This document shows, piece by piece, positions 1-7,990 of a stretch of DNA of 64,000 nucleotides; the stretch's first letter is position 1; each line of letters starts with the position of its first letter. The stretch covers positions 124,001 to 188,000 of the forward strand of contig CAMAUC010000001.1 of assembly GCA_945861265.1 (NCBI GenBank). Reading direction: 5' to 3'. Both the position numbers and the translations under genes were made by a program. Below the pieces are notes generated by a model, which was not told the DNA's origin, did not search any database, and saw nothing but the letters and a program-made list of their open reading frames with translations. The DNA comes from Rhizobium sp. Q54. Its GTDB lineage: Bacteria; Pseudomonadota; Alphaproteobacteria; Rhizobiales; Xanthobacteraceae.

Positions 1-1
1 G

Positions 2-697
2 GCGCATATTTCGGTCAAGAGCCACGACAACGGCGCCCGCAATCCAAAGGCGCACCTGCGTAATCGCATCACCATCGATACCGTGCTGAAGGCACCGATG
101 ATCGCAGAGCCGCTCGGCCTTTACGACTGCTGCGGCGTCAGCGACGGCGCCGCCTGCGCCATCGTCACCACGCCGGACATCGCCCGCGGCCTCGGCAAAC
201 ACGATCTGATTTCCGTCAAGGCCATTCAACTGGCCGTATCGAACGGCCAGGAAGCGCAGCACAATTCATGGGACGGCAGCTATTTCGCCACCACGCGCAT
301 CGCGGCGACCCGCGCCTACCACGAAGCCGGCATTCAGAAGCCGCGCGATGAAATTGGCCTGATCGAAGTGCATGATTGCTTCTCCGTCACCGAACTTGTG
401 ACCATGGAAGACCTTCACATATCGCCGGAGGGCGGCGCCATCCGCGACGTCCTCGATGGCTTCTACGACGCCGCCGGCACCATTCCCTGCCAGATCGACG
501 GCGGCCTGAAATGCTTCGGTCACCCGATCGGCGCATCGGGCCTGCGCATGATCTACGAAATGTACTTGCAGATGCTCGGACGCGCCGGCGAGCGGCAGCG
601 CAGCGACCTTCCCCGTATCGGACTGACTCACAACCTTGGCGGATTCCCGCACCAGAACGTCTGTTCGATTTCGATCGTCGGACATCTCGGCACATAG
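2..697 (+). CDS. Thiolase-family protein (acetyl-CoA acetyltransferase / SCP2-thiolase-like), 5' truncated by window edge
   Basis: The reading frame is open from the window edge and runs 231 codons to a TAG, so only the C-terminal part of a roughly 390-residue enzyme is present. The segment HDCFSVTELV fits the catalytic loop of the lipid-transfer-protein-type thiolases. GGLKCFGHPIGASGLRM fits the conserved glycine-rich C-terminal block, and LTHNLGG also fits. The family condenses or cleaves acyl-CoA thioesters. The substrate cannot be told. It is followed after 24 bases by a solute-binding protein gene and then an enoyl-CoA hydratase on the same strand. This suggests an acyl-CoA catabolic operon with its own uptake component. 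Confidence 0.85.
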   Translation, partial: AHISVKSHDNGARNPKAHLRNRITIDTVLKAPMIAEPLGLYDCCGVSDGAACAIVTTPDIARGLGKHDLISVKAIQLAVSNGQEAQHNSWDGSYFATTRIAATRAYHEAGIQKPRDEIGLIEVHDCFSVTELVTMEDLHISPEGGAIRDVLDGFYDAAGTIPCQIDGGLKCFGHPIGASGLRMIYEMYLQMLGRAGERQRSDLPRIGLTHNLGGFPHQNVCSISIVGHLGT

Positions 698-721
698 AAT
701 TTTTCGGCCCAATAAAGGACC

Positions 722-2371
722 ATGAATATGAAAACGGTTTCTCCCTCCTCCGCCGCCCGCATGACCCGGCGCAAGGCCCTGCTGACCGGCGGCACTGCGC
801 TCGCCGCCGCCATCGCCCTGCCGCATATGAGTCTGGCGCAGACGCCAAAGCGCGGCGGCACGCTGCGCGTCAGCAATGGCGGCGATCCGCCGGATTTCGA
901 TCTGCATCAGGCGGTGACCTATCTCACCCAGTTCATCGGCGCGCCCTGCTACTCGACGCTGCTGCGCATCGATCCGAAGGACTACAACAAGCTGCTGCCC
1001 GATCTCGCCGAAAGCTACGAGGTCTCCGCCGACTCCAAGGTGGTGACGTTCAAGATGCGCGCCGGCGTCACTTTCCACAACGGCATGACGCTGACAGCCG
1101 AGGACGTCGTCTACAGCCTGGAGCGCATCCGCAAGCCGCCCGCGGGCATCGTCAGCGTGCGCAAGGGCATGCTCGGCAATGTCGCCAGCATCACCGCCGC
1201 CGATGACCGCACCGTTGTCATCCGGCTCACCGAACCGCAGGCGGATTTTCCATCGCTCGTCAGTAATCCCTTCAACGTGATCTATCCGAAGAAGGTGGTC
1301 GAGCCGCTCGACACACAAGGCCAGGGCATGAAGCGGCAGATCGTCGGCACCGGCCCGTTCCGTCTCATCCAGGCCGTGGATGGGCAGATCTACGAGCTTG
1401 AGCGCTTTGACAAATATTTCGGCGCCCCCGCCTATCTCGACAAGATCCAGTTCTTCCCGATAAAGGGCGAGATCGAGCGCGGCGTGGCGTTGCAGGGCGG
1501 GCGCATCGATGCCTGCTTTTTCTTCCCCAATGAATCGGTCCTCGCCAATCTGCGCAAGCAGCCGAACCTTACGGAGTTGCGCCGGCCGACGCCGACATCG
1601 ATCAACCTGATTCCCAATATCAAGGTGAAGCCATTCGACGACATCAGGGTCCGCCAGGCGCTATCGCTGGCGATCGACCGCGACGCCTTCATCAAGACCG
1701 TCGGTCCGCTGGCCGGCGCCTCCTACCACAGCGTCGGACTGATGCCTCCGGGAAGCCCCTATGCGCTCACCACGGAAGAGATCACGCAGTTCGGCGGCTA
1801 CGACACCTTGCCGGGTGTCGGCGGCAATGTCGCGGCCAACCGCGCTAAGGCTATGGCGCTGCTGGAAGAGGCCGGCGTGCCGAAGGGCTTCAAGATCGTC
1901 ATGCCCGCCCGCGGCGACGTCCCGGCCTTCCGTGATGCCTCGATCAACGTCGCAGCACAGCTCAAGACCATCGGCCTCGACGTGACCGTCGATATCCGCG
2001 ACGCCGGCGCATTCTTCGCGCTGGAGAACAAAGGCGAGTTTCAGCTCCTCATCCACTCGATCGGCCTGAGCGGTTCGCTACCCGACCAGATTCTCGGCGA
2101 GGGCTATACCAGCTTCGGCGGCCGCAACTACGGAAGCTGGAAGGATGACGCGATCGACGACATCTTCCGCGCTCAATCCCGCGAAGCCGATCCGCAGAAG
2201 CGCAAGGCGCTGATCCGTCAGTTCCAGCTCACCTTCCTGAAGACCTTCTATCACATGAACCTGGCATGGGTCGGCTACGGCGCGGCCTATTCGACGAAAA
2301 TGAAGGGCTGGACGGCGATGCCGGACATCTACGCCAACATGCAGATGGAAAGCATCTGGCTCGACGCCTGA
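722..2371 (+). CDS. ABC transporter solute-binding protein, family 5 (DppA/OppA-like), Tat-exported
   Basis: 549 residues, the usual size for SBP_bac_5 proteins that bind peptides, opines, nickel or other small solutes in the periplasm. The N-terminus has a twin-arginine motif (MTRRKALLTGG) followed by a hydrophobic stretch ending at SLAQ, so export by Tat is likely. The mature protein begins near KRGGTLRVSNGG, which is the typical first strand, and VVTFKMRAGVTFHNG is a family hallmark. No permease or ATPase gene follows, so partner subunits must be encoded elsewhere or upstream. It lies between thiolase and enoyl-CoA hydratase genes, which hints at uptake of an acyl or aromatic substrate. 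Confidence 0.88.
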   Translation: MNMKTVSPSSAARMTRRKALLTGGTALAAAIALPHMSLAQTPKRGGTLRVSNGGDPPDFDLHQAVTYLTQFIGAPCYSTLLRIDPKDYNKLLPDLAESYEVSADSKVVTFKMRAGVTFHNGMTLTAEDVVYSLERIRKPPAGIVSVRKGMLGNVASITAADDRTVVIRLTEPQADFPSLVSNPFNVIYPKKVVEPLDTQGQGMKRQIVGTGPFRLIQAVDGQIYELERFDKYFGAPAYLDKIQFFPIKGEIERGVALQGGRIDACFFFPNESVLANLRKQPNLTELRRPTPTSINLIPNIKVKPFDDIRVRQALSLAIDRDAFIKTVGPLAGASYHSVGLMPPGSPYALTTEEITQFGGYDTLPGVGGNVAANRAKAMALLEEAGVPKGFKIVMPARGDVPAFRDASINVAAQLKTIGLDVTVDIRDAGAFFALENKGEFQLLIHSIGLSGSLPDQILGEGYTSFGGRNYGSWKDDAIDDIFRAQSREADPQKRKALIRQFQLTFLKTFYHMNLAWVGYGAAYSTKMKGWTAMPDIYANMQMESIWLDA

Positions 2372-2395
2372 CGCGCATTGAGGGAGAGAACGACC

Positions 2396-3160
2396 ATGGC
2401 CAATGAAGTGCTTTACGAAACCGACGGCCAGGTTGTCGTCATCACCCTCAATCGCGTCGAGAAACGCAACGCGCTGAACGCCGCGATGCGGGAAGGCCTG
2501 TGGCAGGCATGGCGCGACTTCGAAGCCGATGACGGGCTTCGGGTCGCGATCCTCACCGGTGCCGGCGACAAGGCGTTTTGCGCCGGTATCGATCTGGTCG
2601 AGTTCGCCGATACCAAGCTCGGCGTGCCGCCGCCGAATTTTCTGCCTGTCCTCGGGCAGAATGTGAAGGTTCGAAAACCGGTCATCGCCGCGGTCAACGG
2701 CTTTGCTTATGCCGGCGGCTGGCGCCTCGCCCAAATGTGCGACCTGTGTGTCGCCAGCGACACCGCGACATTCGCTATTACCGAGGCGCGGGTCGGCCGC
2801 GGCGTGCCATGGGCGGCGCCGCTCATTCATATGATACCGCAGCGGATCATGACAGAATTGCTGATGACGGGAAATCCGATTTCGGCGCAGCGCGCCTACG
2901 ACATCGGCTTCGTCAACCATGTGGTGGCTCCCGACCAGCTCATGGCAAAGGCCCGCGCCCTTGCCGACGACATCCTAGCCGGCGCGCCGATCTTCATGGA
3001 AACCACCAAGGAGATGATGGCGATGGTCACCGAGGTCGGCGCCAGCGACGCTGTCGTCGCCGCCGACCGGCTGTTCGAACGTGTCTACCGCAGCGAGGAC
3101 GCGATCGAGGGCCCTCTTGCATTCCGCGAGAAGCGCAAGCCGGTCTGGCGCGGCCGCTAG
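2396..3160 (+). CDS. Enoyl-CoA hydratase/isomerase (crotonase) family protein
   Basis: 254 residues from the ATG at 2396, chosen over a TTG at 2378 because GGGAGAGA lies just upstream of the ATG. The crotonase fold is shown by VVVITLNRVEKRNALN near the N-terminus and by the oxyanion-hole segment LTGAGDKAFCAGIDL. A second block is AAVNGFAYAGGWRLAQMCDL, followed by the EARVGRGVPW region. In canonical enoyl-CoA hydratases two glutamates act in catalysis. The second-Glu position is not obvious here, so a hydratase, isomerase or hydrolase role stays open. It begins 24 bases after the solute-binding protein gene and probably shares its transcript. Confidence 0.88.
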   Translation: MANEVLYETDGQVVVITLNRVEKRNALNAAMREGLWQAWRDFEADDGLRVAILTGAGDKAFCAGIDLVEFADTKLGVPPPNFLPVLGQNVKVRKPVIAAVNGFAYAGGWRLAQMCDLCVASDTATFAITEARVGRGVPWAAPLIHMIPQRIMTELLMTGNPISAQRAYDIGFVNHVVAPDQLMAKARALADDILAGAPIFMETTKEMMAMVTEVGASDAVVAADRLFERVYRSEDAIEGPLAFREKRKPVWRGR

Positions 3161-3206
3161 CGCGGAAAGCCTCGTTTGCGCCGACGGTTTTTTTCTATGA
3201 GGTCAC

Positions 3207-3233
3207 GCTGCCGCATGCTGTGGCATCGGCAGC
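3207..3233. terminator. Stem-loop after the enoyl-CoA hydratase gene
   Basis: GCTGCCG at 3207-3213 pairs with CGGCAGC at 3227-3233 around a 13-base loop region that can pair further. It lies 46 bases after the stop codon of the crotonase gene. There is no T-run directly after it, although a run of seven T occurs before it (3188-3194). A terminator role is only a guess. Confidence 0.25.
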
Positions 3234-3350
3234 ATCGCCCTTTTCGCACTATGCTTCCGCAGCCGTATGAACCCAAGCGATTGAGCCTAGATTGCTAAGT
3301 TTGAATGCCTCGGGAGCCGACAGCGTTGCACCCATGTGGCAATGCAGAAA

Positions 3351-3550
3351 GTACGCCGAGCGGTACAACATAGCATTCACGCACACACGTTAAGTGCATA
3401 GAAAATATACGAAATCTCGCTTTGGCCGCCCTCTCCATCATCGGGGCGATAGAGAATTGTCTATTTATATCAGGCATTTATTGACTTGTTCGGCGTGCGC
3501 TGAGAATGATGGATCAAACAACCATATTCAATCGCAATCAGCAAACAAGG
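3351..3550 (-). repeat. Dispersed repeat copy A with a dusA 5'-end fragment (att-like)
   Basis: First of four same-orientation copies. It starts at GTACGCCGAGCGGTACAACA (3351-3370), contains TTAAGTGCATAGAAAAT, then CTCTCCATCATCGGGGCGA, and ends past 3480. Read on the minus strand from the ATG at 3477 it encodes MPDINRQFSIAPMME. This matches the N-terminus of DusA (consensus RFS[I/V]APMMDWTDRHCR) up to APMM and then diverges. To the right a short stretch (AATCGCAA at 3530-3537, CAAACAAGG at 3542-3550) matches copies B and C, with an internal deletion. It lies between the tail-to-tail ends of the crotonase and GcvH-like genes. The att-site role is inferred from the dusA similarity. Confidence 0.7.
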
Positions 3551-3599
3551 CGCGAAAGATTGCCGGCAGCAAGGCTCCTCGAATGTCGCTTTGTGCCAG

Positions 3600-4040
3600 C
3601 TAGCCCGCGCGGTCTTTGTATGACCCGCCGGCGACCCAGTGCTGCATTGCTGGCCCGATGTCGGCGCCGGTCACCAGTCCCGCACGCCAGTCATCATTCG
3701 CCGGCCGCACAATGCACATCCAGCCTTGTCCGAAAGGGTCGTCGTTCAGCAGTCCCGGCTTGTCGACCAGCGCATCGTTTTGCGCAAGCATCGTGCCGTC
3801 GAATGCCGCGCGCGCGGCGCCCACCCATTTGCCACCCTCGACCATGGCAAACCAGCGCTCCTTCTCGAAATCGTGGCCAAGCCGCTTGGGTGTGAACACC
3901 AGCACATCGCCCATCAGCGAGACGGCCCACGGCGTGAATCCGTTGCGCAATGTGCCGTCCGGCAATGGCTCATACCAGATCTGGTTTTCGACATCGTAGA
4001 ACAGGTGCTCGGGAAATTCGTAGTCCTGAACCTTTGCCAC
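3600..4040 (-). CDS. GcvH-like lipoyl-carrier protein
   Basis: 146 residues from GTG at 4040 (GGAAGG seven bases upstream); a TTG at 4055 is an alternative. The fold is that of glycine-cleavage H proteins. The segment around residues 67-80 (MVEGGKWVGAARAAFDG) aligns with the lipoylation loop VESVKA, placing the lipoyl lysine at about K71. The later NDDPFGQGWM matches the NEDPYGEGW block. No gcvT or gcvP is nearby, so it is unlikely to serve glycine cleavage. H-like carriers beside DsrE-type proteins occur in sulfur-transfer systems, and the next gene upstream is DsrE-like. A lipoate-bound sulfur carrier role is inferred, not shown. Confidence 0.75.
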   Translation of the reverse strand: MAKVQDYEFPEHLFYDVENQIWYEPLPDGTLRNGFTPWAVSLMGDVLVFTPKRLGHDFEKERWFAMVEGGKWVGAARAAFDGTMLAQNDALVDKPGLLNDDPFGQGWMCIVRPANDDWRAGLVTGADIGPAMQHWVAGGSYKDRAG

Positions 4041-4062
4041 GGCCAAGCCTTCCAAGATGCCT

Positions 4063-4440
4063 TTAAAAAGTGAGGACGCGGCATTCGCCGTCCATGACGT
4101 CCTGAATCATGGCGGCAGCACCCATAACACCTTTGCATTCGGGGATGAAATCGGCTTCGGTCTTGTCAAACAAATCGAGATTAGCCGGACAAGCCCAAAA
4201 CGTCGCGCCCTGGCCGTGCGCCTCCTTGATCCAGTCATAGACGGTCATCGGATCGCCAGGCTTGACGTGAATAGCTTGCGCGACACCCTGGAGTATGAGC
4301 TTGCCGGCCGTCGCCGTGCATAAAACGTCGACAGTGTGGTCCATCGCGGCGGCGACCGCGGCATAATAGAACGGTGCACCGAGCTCTTCCGGATTACGCG
4401 GATCGGTGTTCATCAGCACGATCAGCAGGCGGCGGGTCAC
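4063..4440 (-). CDS. DsrE-family protein
   Basis: 125 residues starting with GTG at 4440. The N-terminal strand RLLIVLMNTDPRNPEELGAP, the following AVAAAMDHTVDVLCT and the later ATFWACPANLDLF block are typical of the small DsrE/DsrF/TusD fold. Members relay persulfide sulfur or act as scaffold proteins. C98 in FWACPANL is a candidate sulfur-carrying cysteine. The gene ends 22 bases before the start of the GcvH-like gene on the same strand, so the two are probably translated from one mRNA. No full dsr or shdr cluster is visible here. Confidence 0.7.
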   Translation of the reverse strand: MTRRLLIVLMNTDPRNPEELGAPFYYAAVAAAMDHTVDVLCTATAGKLILQGVAQAIHVKPGDPMTVYDWIKEAHGQGATFWACPANLDLFDKTEADFIPECKGVMGAAAMIQDVMDGECRVLTF

Positions 4441-4540
4441 AACGAATGCGCTTCCCGCGTCCGGGATGCTGTGCGGCTTTCAAGACTATCGCCGACGACA
4501 AACGAGTCGGTGCCGATCTCATCGGCAAACAGGCGCTCTG

Positions 4541-4768
4541 CTAAAGAACGCTCTTGATCGCCCAAAATGCCGGGCCGACGGACCGGCGCAATACATTCGA
4601 CAGCTGAGCAATAAGCGTCAACAGCCAGCGATCCAATTCGTCTTTAGGAAACAGCCATTTCCCGGTAACCTTCGTGCATGGGATGGCGCCTTCTGCCACC
4701 AGTTCATAGACTTTTCGCTCTTTCAGCCGGAGATACTCGGCTGCCTCAGCGGTCGTAAAAAGCATCAT
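4541..4768 (-). pseudogene. Excisionase-type helix-turn-helix regulator, N-terminal fragment
   Basis: 75 codons. Residues 1-50 (MMLFTTAEAAEYLRLKERKV, then VTGKWLFPKDELDRWL) form a clean MerR/excisionase-like HTH_17 domain. From established knowledge, this domain usually heads a roughly 300-residue regulator with a periplasmic-binding-protein-like sensor, often encoded beside NAD-dependent formate dehydrogenase genes. Here similarity stops near residue 52 and the rest (LTLIAQLSNVLRRSVGPAFW) is not recognisable, so the gene seems truncated. The presence of fdsD and a piece of fdhD just upstream on the same strand supports the formate dehydrogenase link. It could also be a genuine small DNA-binding protein. 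The 100 bases between 4441 and 4540 contain no complete gene. Confidence 0.6.
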
Positions 4769-4874
4769 GGAAGGTCTGCCCAGCGCGCGGAATGTCGCAC
4801 TCTGGCAGAACAGACATTAAATACAACGGCACAATCGAAGGGCGCCGGGCCCTTGCTGCGGCCGAGTAAGCCGC

Positions 4875-5135
4875 TCAGGCTTTCGCTTCCGCCCGCTTAA
4901 GGCGACTGACGGCCTCGAAGACCGCCGGATCCAGCCCGCTCCCTCCGCCGTCCAGATGCTCGTAGATGGCATGGCGCATGCGAGGATCCCAGAATTTCCT
5001 GATGTGCGCGGCGGTACCCGGAATCGCCATAGCCGATCCCTGGCTTGCGAAGAACTTGCCGATATGGTTCGCCATATAGACCAGCCTGTCAGGCGAGGAT
5101 ATGCACGCTCCTGTCTGCCTTGATGCGGCCGCCAT
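4875..5135 (-). CDS. fdsD: NAD-dependent formate dehydrogenase delta subunit (FdsD)
   Basis: 86 residues from ATG at 5135; the upstream limit is uncertain. LVYMANHIGKFFASQG and HIRKFWDPRMRHAIYEHLDG are signatures of the small delta subunit of soluble molybdenum formate dehydrogenases. It overlaps the end of the fdhD remnant, which matches the known order fdsG-fdsB-fdsA-fdhD-fdsD. The large subunits are missing from the window, so this is an orphan left after loss of the rest of the operon. It may no longer be expressed because the operon promoter is gone, unless it is read through from the ABC transporter genes upstream. Confidence 0.8.
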   Translation of the reverse strand: MAAASRQTGACISSPDRLVYMANHIGKFFASQGSAMAIPGTAAHIRKFWDPRMRHAIYEHLDGGGSGLDPAVFEAVSRLKRAEAKA

Positions 5136-5247
5136 GCGTGACGATTTCAAAGCCGACGCTGCGCGCGACTGCAATCAATGTAATGCCCGCCGCTTCCGCA
5201 ACGCGGACCGCCAGCGCGGTCGGCGCCGAGATTGCGACCAGAACCGA
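5089..5247 (-). pseudogene. fdhD: FdhD (formate dehydrogenase sulfurtransferase) C-terminal remnant
   Basis: Reading the minus strand to the TGA at 5089-5091 gives about 52 residues, including VLVAISAPTALAVRVAEAA and ITLIAVARSVGFEIVTHGGR. These match the final segment of FdhD, which passes sulfur to the molybdenum cofactor of formate dehydrogenase. The first roughly 220 residues are absent: upstream of 5247 the frame runs into the 3' end of an unrelated solute-binding protein gene (stop at 5270). The break therefore lies at about 5247-5270. Together with fdsD this marks a formate dehydrogenase operon cut by an insertion or deletion. Confidence 0.75.
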
Positions 5248-5269
5248 CAGGCAGCTATTTCCCCACCCA

Positions 5270-6316
5270 TTATTTGCCGAACGGTTTTTCCTTATCAAGC
5301 CGGGCCTTAGCCTCTTTGGCAATGCTCAGGTCGAACAGCTTGTCTTCCGCCACCGGATTTTCGACATAGGTGAAATAGCTCGACCAGTAATCCTGCATTG
5401 CCATCACCGATTTGACGTTCGGGATGCCGTCTTCGTTCGACGACGACCAGTTCGGCGCAATGGCCCGCACCAGTTCAGGCTTCTGCAGGGCGGTGCTGCG
5501 GGCAAGAATATCGACGATCTCCGGATATTTCGCCGGGTCGGCGGCGGCGGCGTTGAATTCCTTGACACCCTGTAGGTAAGCCATGGCGAAGCGCACCAAT
5601 ACATCGCGCTTGCTCTTGATGAAATCCGTACGCGCGGCATAGAGGCCGACCGCGCCATCCGGGTCGATCTGGTCGTCAACGGCGACGATCGGGCCCCATT
5701 TGTTGTTCTGCGCGAAATAGCCAAACTGATAGGCCAGATCGGTAGCGTCGACCTGTTTCTGGCCGAGCATCTTCATCAGGTCCGGCTGCGGCACATTGGT
5801 GACCCACTGCACGTCTTTGCGCGGATCAAGCCCGGCATTCTGCAAAGCTCGCGCAAAGAGATACTGGTTGATACTGCCGGTCGCTGACAGACCGACGCGC
5901 TTGCCCTTGAGCTTGGCGAAGTCCGCGAGCGACTTGACGCCCCCGTCATACATATCCTGCGTCACATTTATCACAGTATAGCCGCGGCCCTTCTTGTTGT
6001 TGCCGCGGTCAAGAACGAACACCAACGGCGCGCCCTTGGAGATGCTGTTGAACAGGCCGGCATTGGCCGTCATGAAGGAGATGTCGAGTTCACCCGAGAT
6101 CAGCGACGGCACCGCTAGCGCGCCGTCAATGAAGGACTTGGTCTCGACGGTGATGCCGACTTTGTCGAAATAGCCTTTCTCCTTGGCGATAAAGAAGCCG
6201 CCACCGGTGATGAAAGGCCCCTCACCGACCCGGATCAGGTCCGCGGCGCTGGCGGGCGAGATGGCGAGTGCCGACGCCATAATGGCGAGGGTTGCAAGCG
6301 AACGAACGAACTTCAT
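5270..6316 (-). CDS. ABC transporter solute-binding protein, NitT/TauT (NMT1/SsuA-like) family
   Basis: 348 residues with a Sec signal peptide (MKFVRSLATLAIMASALAIS, cleavage after ASA near residue 24). The mature part shows the SsuA/NMT1 pattern: an early strand, then GGGFFIAKEKGYFDKVGITV and GELDISFMTANAG. The later KGKRVGLSATGSINQYLFAR is also typical. This class binds nitrate, sulfonates, pyrimidine precursors, aromatic acids and similar solutes; the ligand cannot be deduced. It is the last gene of an operon with a RidA-like protein, ATPase and permease (8377 to 5270). It abuts the broken formate dehydrogenase remnant. Confidence 0.88.
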   Translation of the reverse strand: MKFVRSLATLAIMASALAISPASAADLIRVGEGPFITGGGFFIAKEKGYFDKVGITVETKSFIDGALAVPSLISGELDISFMTANAGLFNSISKGAPLVFVLDRGNNKKGRGYTVINVTQDMYDGGVKSLADFAKLKGKRVGLSATGSINQYLFARALQNAGLDPRKDVQWVTNVPQPDLMKMLGQKQVDATDLAYQFGYFAQNNKWGPIVAVDDQIDPDGAVGLYAARTDFIKSKRDVLVRFAMAYLQGVKEFNAAAADPAKYPEIVDILARSTALQKPELVRAIAPNWSSSNEDGIPNVKSVMAMQDYWSSYFTYVENPVAEDKLFDLSIAKEAKARLDKEKPFGK

Positions 6317-6349
6317 TTTGCTTCTCCATGAAAAACAATAACCGGCGTT

Positions 6350-7147
6350 TCAGTGCTCCCGATGCGCCCAGGGAGCGATAAGATGGTCGATGCGCTTCTG
6401 CGCGCTGGTAATCACGGCGCCGAAAATGGCTAGCACGATCAACCCGGCGAATACCTTTTCAGTCTCCAGTACCTGTCCGGCGTGAATGAGCAGATAGCCC
6501 ATGCCGCTGTCGCTGGTGCCGCCGATCATTTCGGCCGCCACGATCATAATCATGGTCACACCCATGCCAAGCTGCAGGCCGGAGAAAATGCCGGGCAGCG
6601 CCGCGGGAATCACAACGTTGTATTGAATCTGGCGCGTATTGGCGCCGAGATCCTTAGCGGCTTTCATCAGGCCTGTGTCGACCTGCCGGATCGCCGCAAA
6701 TGTACTAATGACGACCGGAAAGAACGCAGTCACCGCGCTGATAACGATCTTGTAGGATTCGCCGGTACCGAGCCAGATGATCAGCAGCGGGATCAGCGAG
6801 ATCTTCGGCAGCGGATACAAGGCGCCGATCCACGGCTCAAAGATGCGGGCGGTCAAAGGCGACATGCCCATGGCAATGCCAACCAGAACGCCGGCAATTG
6901 CCGCGACACTAAAGCCGACAAGGATGCGAAGAAACGTGACCGACAGGTGATAAGGCATAGAGCCATCAACCGTCATGGCGAATAAATATTTCAGGATGAC
7001 ACTTGGCGCCGGCAGGAAGATCGGCGCGATGCCATTGAGGCGCACCGCGAGTTCCCAGGCCACCAGCACGGCAGCGATCACCAGATAGGGCGCGGCCCAG
7101 TAAATCACCGCCTTTGTCCTGCTCTGGCGCTGCGCTCCGGCGTTCAT
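6350..7147 (-). CDS. ABC transporter permease, NitT/TauT (SsuC/TauC-like) family
   Basis: 265 residues with about six membrane segments. The first is near residues 15-35 (VIYWAAPYLVIAAVLVAWEL). The cytoplasmic EAA-type coupling loop reads AAKDLGANTRQIQYNVVIPA, followed by ALPGIFSGLQLGMG. The inner-membrane subunit pairs with the ATPase encoded upstream, whose stop overlaps this start by four bases (7144-7147), and with the binding protein encoded 33 bases downstream. Confidence 0.9.
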   Translation of the reverse strand: MNAGAQRQSRTKAVIYWAAPYLVIAAVLVAWELAVRLNGIAPIFLPAPSVILKYLFAMTVDGSMPYHLSVTFLRILVGFSVAAIAGVLVGIAMGMSPLTARIFEPWIGALYPLPKISLIPLLIIWLGTGESYKIVISAVTAFFPVVISTFAAIRQVDTGLMKAAKDLGANTRQIQYNVVIPAALPGIFSGLQLGMGVTMIMIVAAEMIGGTSDSGMGYLLIHAGQVLETEKVFAGLIVLAIFGAVITSAQKRIDHLIAPWAHREH

Positions 7148-7950
7148 GTCGATCCCGCCGTCGCTTCTTGTTGCTGGCGCATGCTCAGGAGGACTTCCTC
7201 GCGAATGAGATGCAGGGCGCGGTCGTAGAGCCTGCCGAATTCAGGCGTGTTGATCATTTCCTGCGACCTCGGCCGCGGAAGGTTGACCGGGATGACCTCC
7301 TTGATGCGCCCAGGCCGCGCCGTCATTACCACGACCTCGTCGCCGAGCAAGATCGCTTCGTCAATGGCATGCGTCACGAAAAGTATGGTCATCTTCGAGC
7401 GCTCGTAGATGCGAACCAATTCTTCCTGCATCACGATCTTGGTCTGGGCGTCGAGCGCCGCAAAGGGCTCATCCATCAGCATGATCGGTCGTTCCATGAT
7501 CAGCGCGCGTGCCAGAGCAACACGCTGCCGCATTCCGCCGGACAATTGCGGTGGCCGATGCTGCTCGAAACCGCGCAAGCCAACTGAAGTCAGAAGAGCG
7601 TCGGCGCGCTGGTGTCGCTCGGCCGTCGGCACGCCCTGCATCTCAAGCCCGAAGGCAACGTTGTCGATCACCGTGCGCCAGGGAAAGAGATTGAGGTGCT
7701 GCCAGACCATGACCGAATGGGTACCGAGCGGCTGCGCGGCACTGCCCTTCCCGCCAATGGTCACGGAACCGCTGGTAAACGGCTCAATGCCGCCAACGAT
7801 CTGCGCCAAGGTGCTTTTGCCACAGCCGCTTGGCCCGAGAATGCAGGTGAAGCGTTGCGAGGGAAAAGTATGCGTTACGCGGTCGAGCGCGACCACTGGA
7901 CGGGAAGCGGCGCCGAAGACCTGGGTCAAGTTCGCGACGACGATGTCCAT
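7144..7950 (-). CDS. ABC transporter ATP-binding protein, NitT/TauT (SsuB/TauB-like) family
   Basis: 268 residues. Walker A is GPSGCGKST near residues 39-47, the ABC signature LSGGMRQRVALARAL lies near 136-150, and Walker B is PIMLMDEPFAALD near 155-167. An H-loop follows (ILFVTHAIDEAI). It energises the adjoining permease. It starts 40 bases after the RidA-like gene, so all four genes likely share the promoter at about 8455-8482. Confidence 0.92.
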   Translation of the reverse strand: MDIVVANLTQVFGAASRPVVALDRVTHTFPSQRFTCILGPSGCGKSTLAQIVGGIEPFTSGSVTIGGKGSAAQPLGTHSVMVWQHLNLFPWRTVIDNVAFGLEMQGVPTAERHQRADALLTSVGLRGFEQHRPPQLSGGMRQRVALARALIMERPIMLMDEPFAALDAQTKIVMQEELVRIYERSKMTILFVTHAIDEAILLGDEVVVMTARPGRIKEVIPVNLPRPRSQEMINTPEFGRLYDRALHLIREEVLLSMRQQQEATAGST

Positions 7951-7990
7951 CAGCCTGGCTCACATCGGAAATGGGGTGATCGGCTGCGTG

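Noticed and set aside
3295-3477. 60-codon minus-strand frame MPDINRQFSIAPMME...
   Set aside because: Not a functional gene: only the first 15 residues match DusA and the rest is element sequence. Kept as evidence for the att-like repeat.
4441-4540. Short minus-strand frame ending LESRTASRTREAHSL between the HTH fragment and the DsrE gene
   Set aside because: About 40 codons without a start or recognised family; could be the out-of-frame end of a lost gene but cannot be supported.
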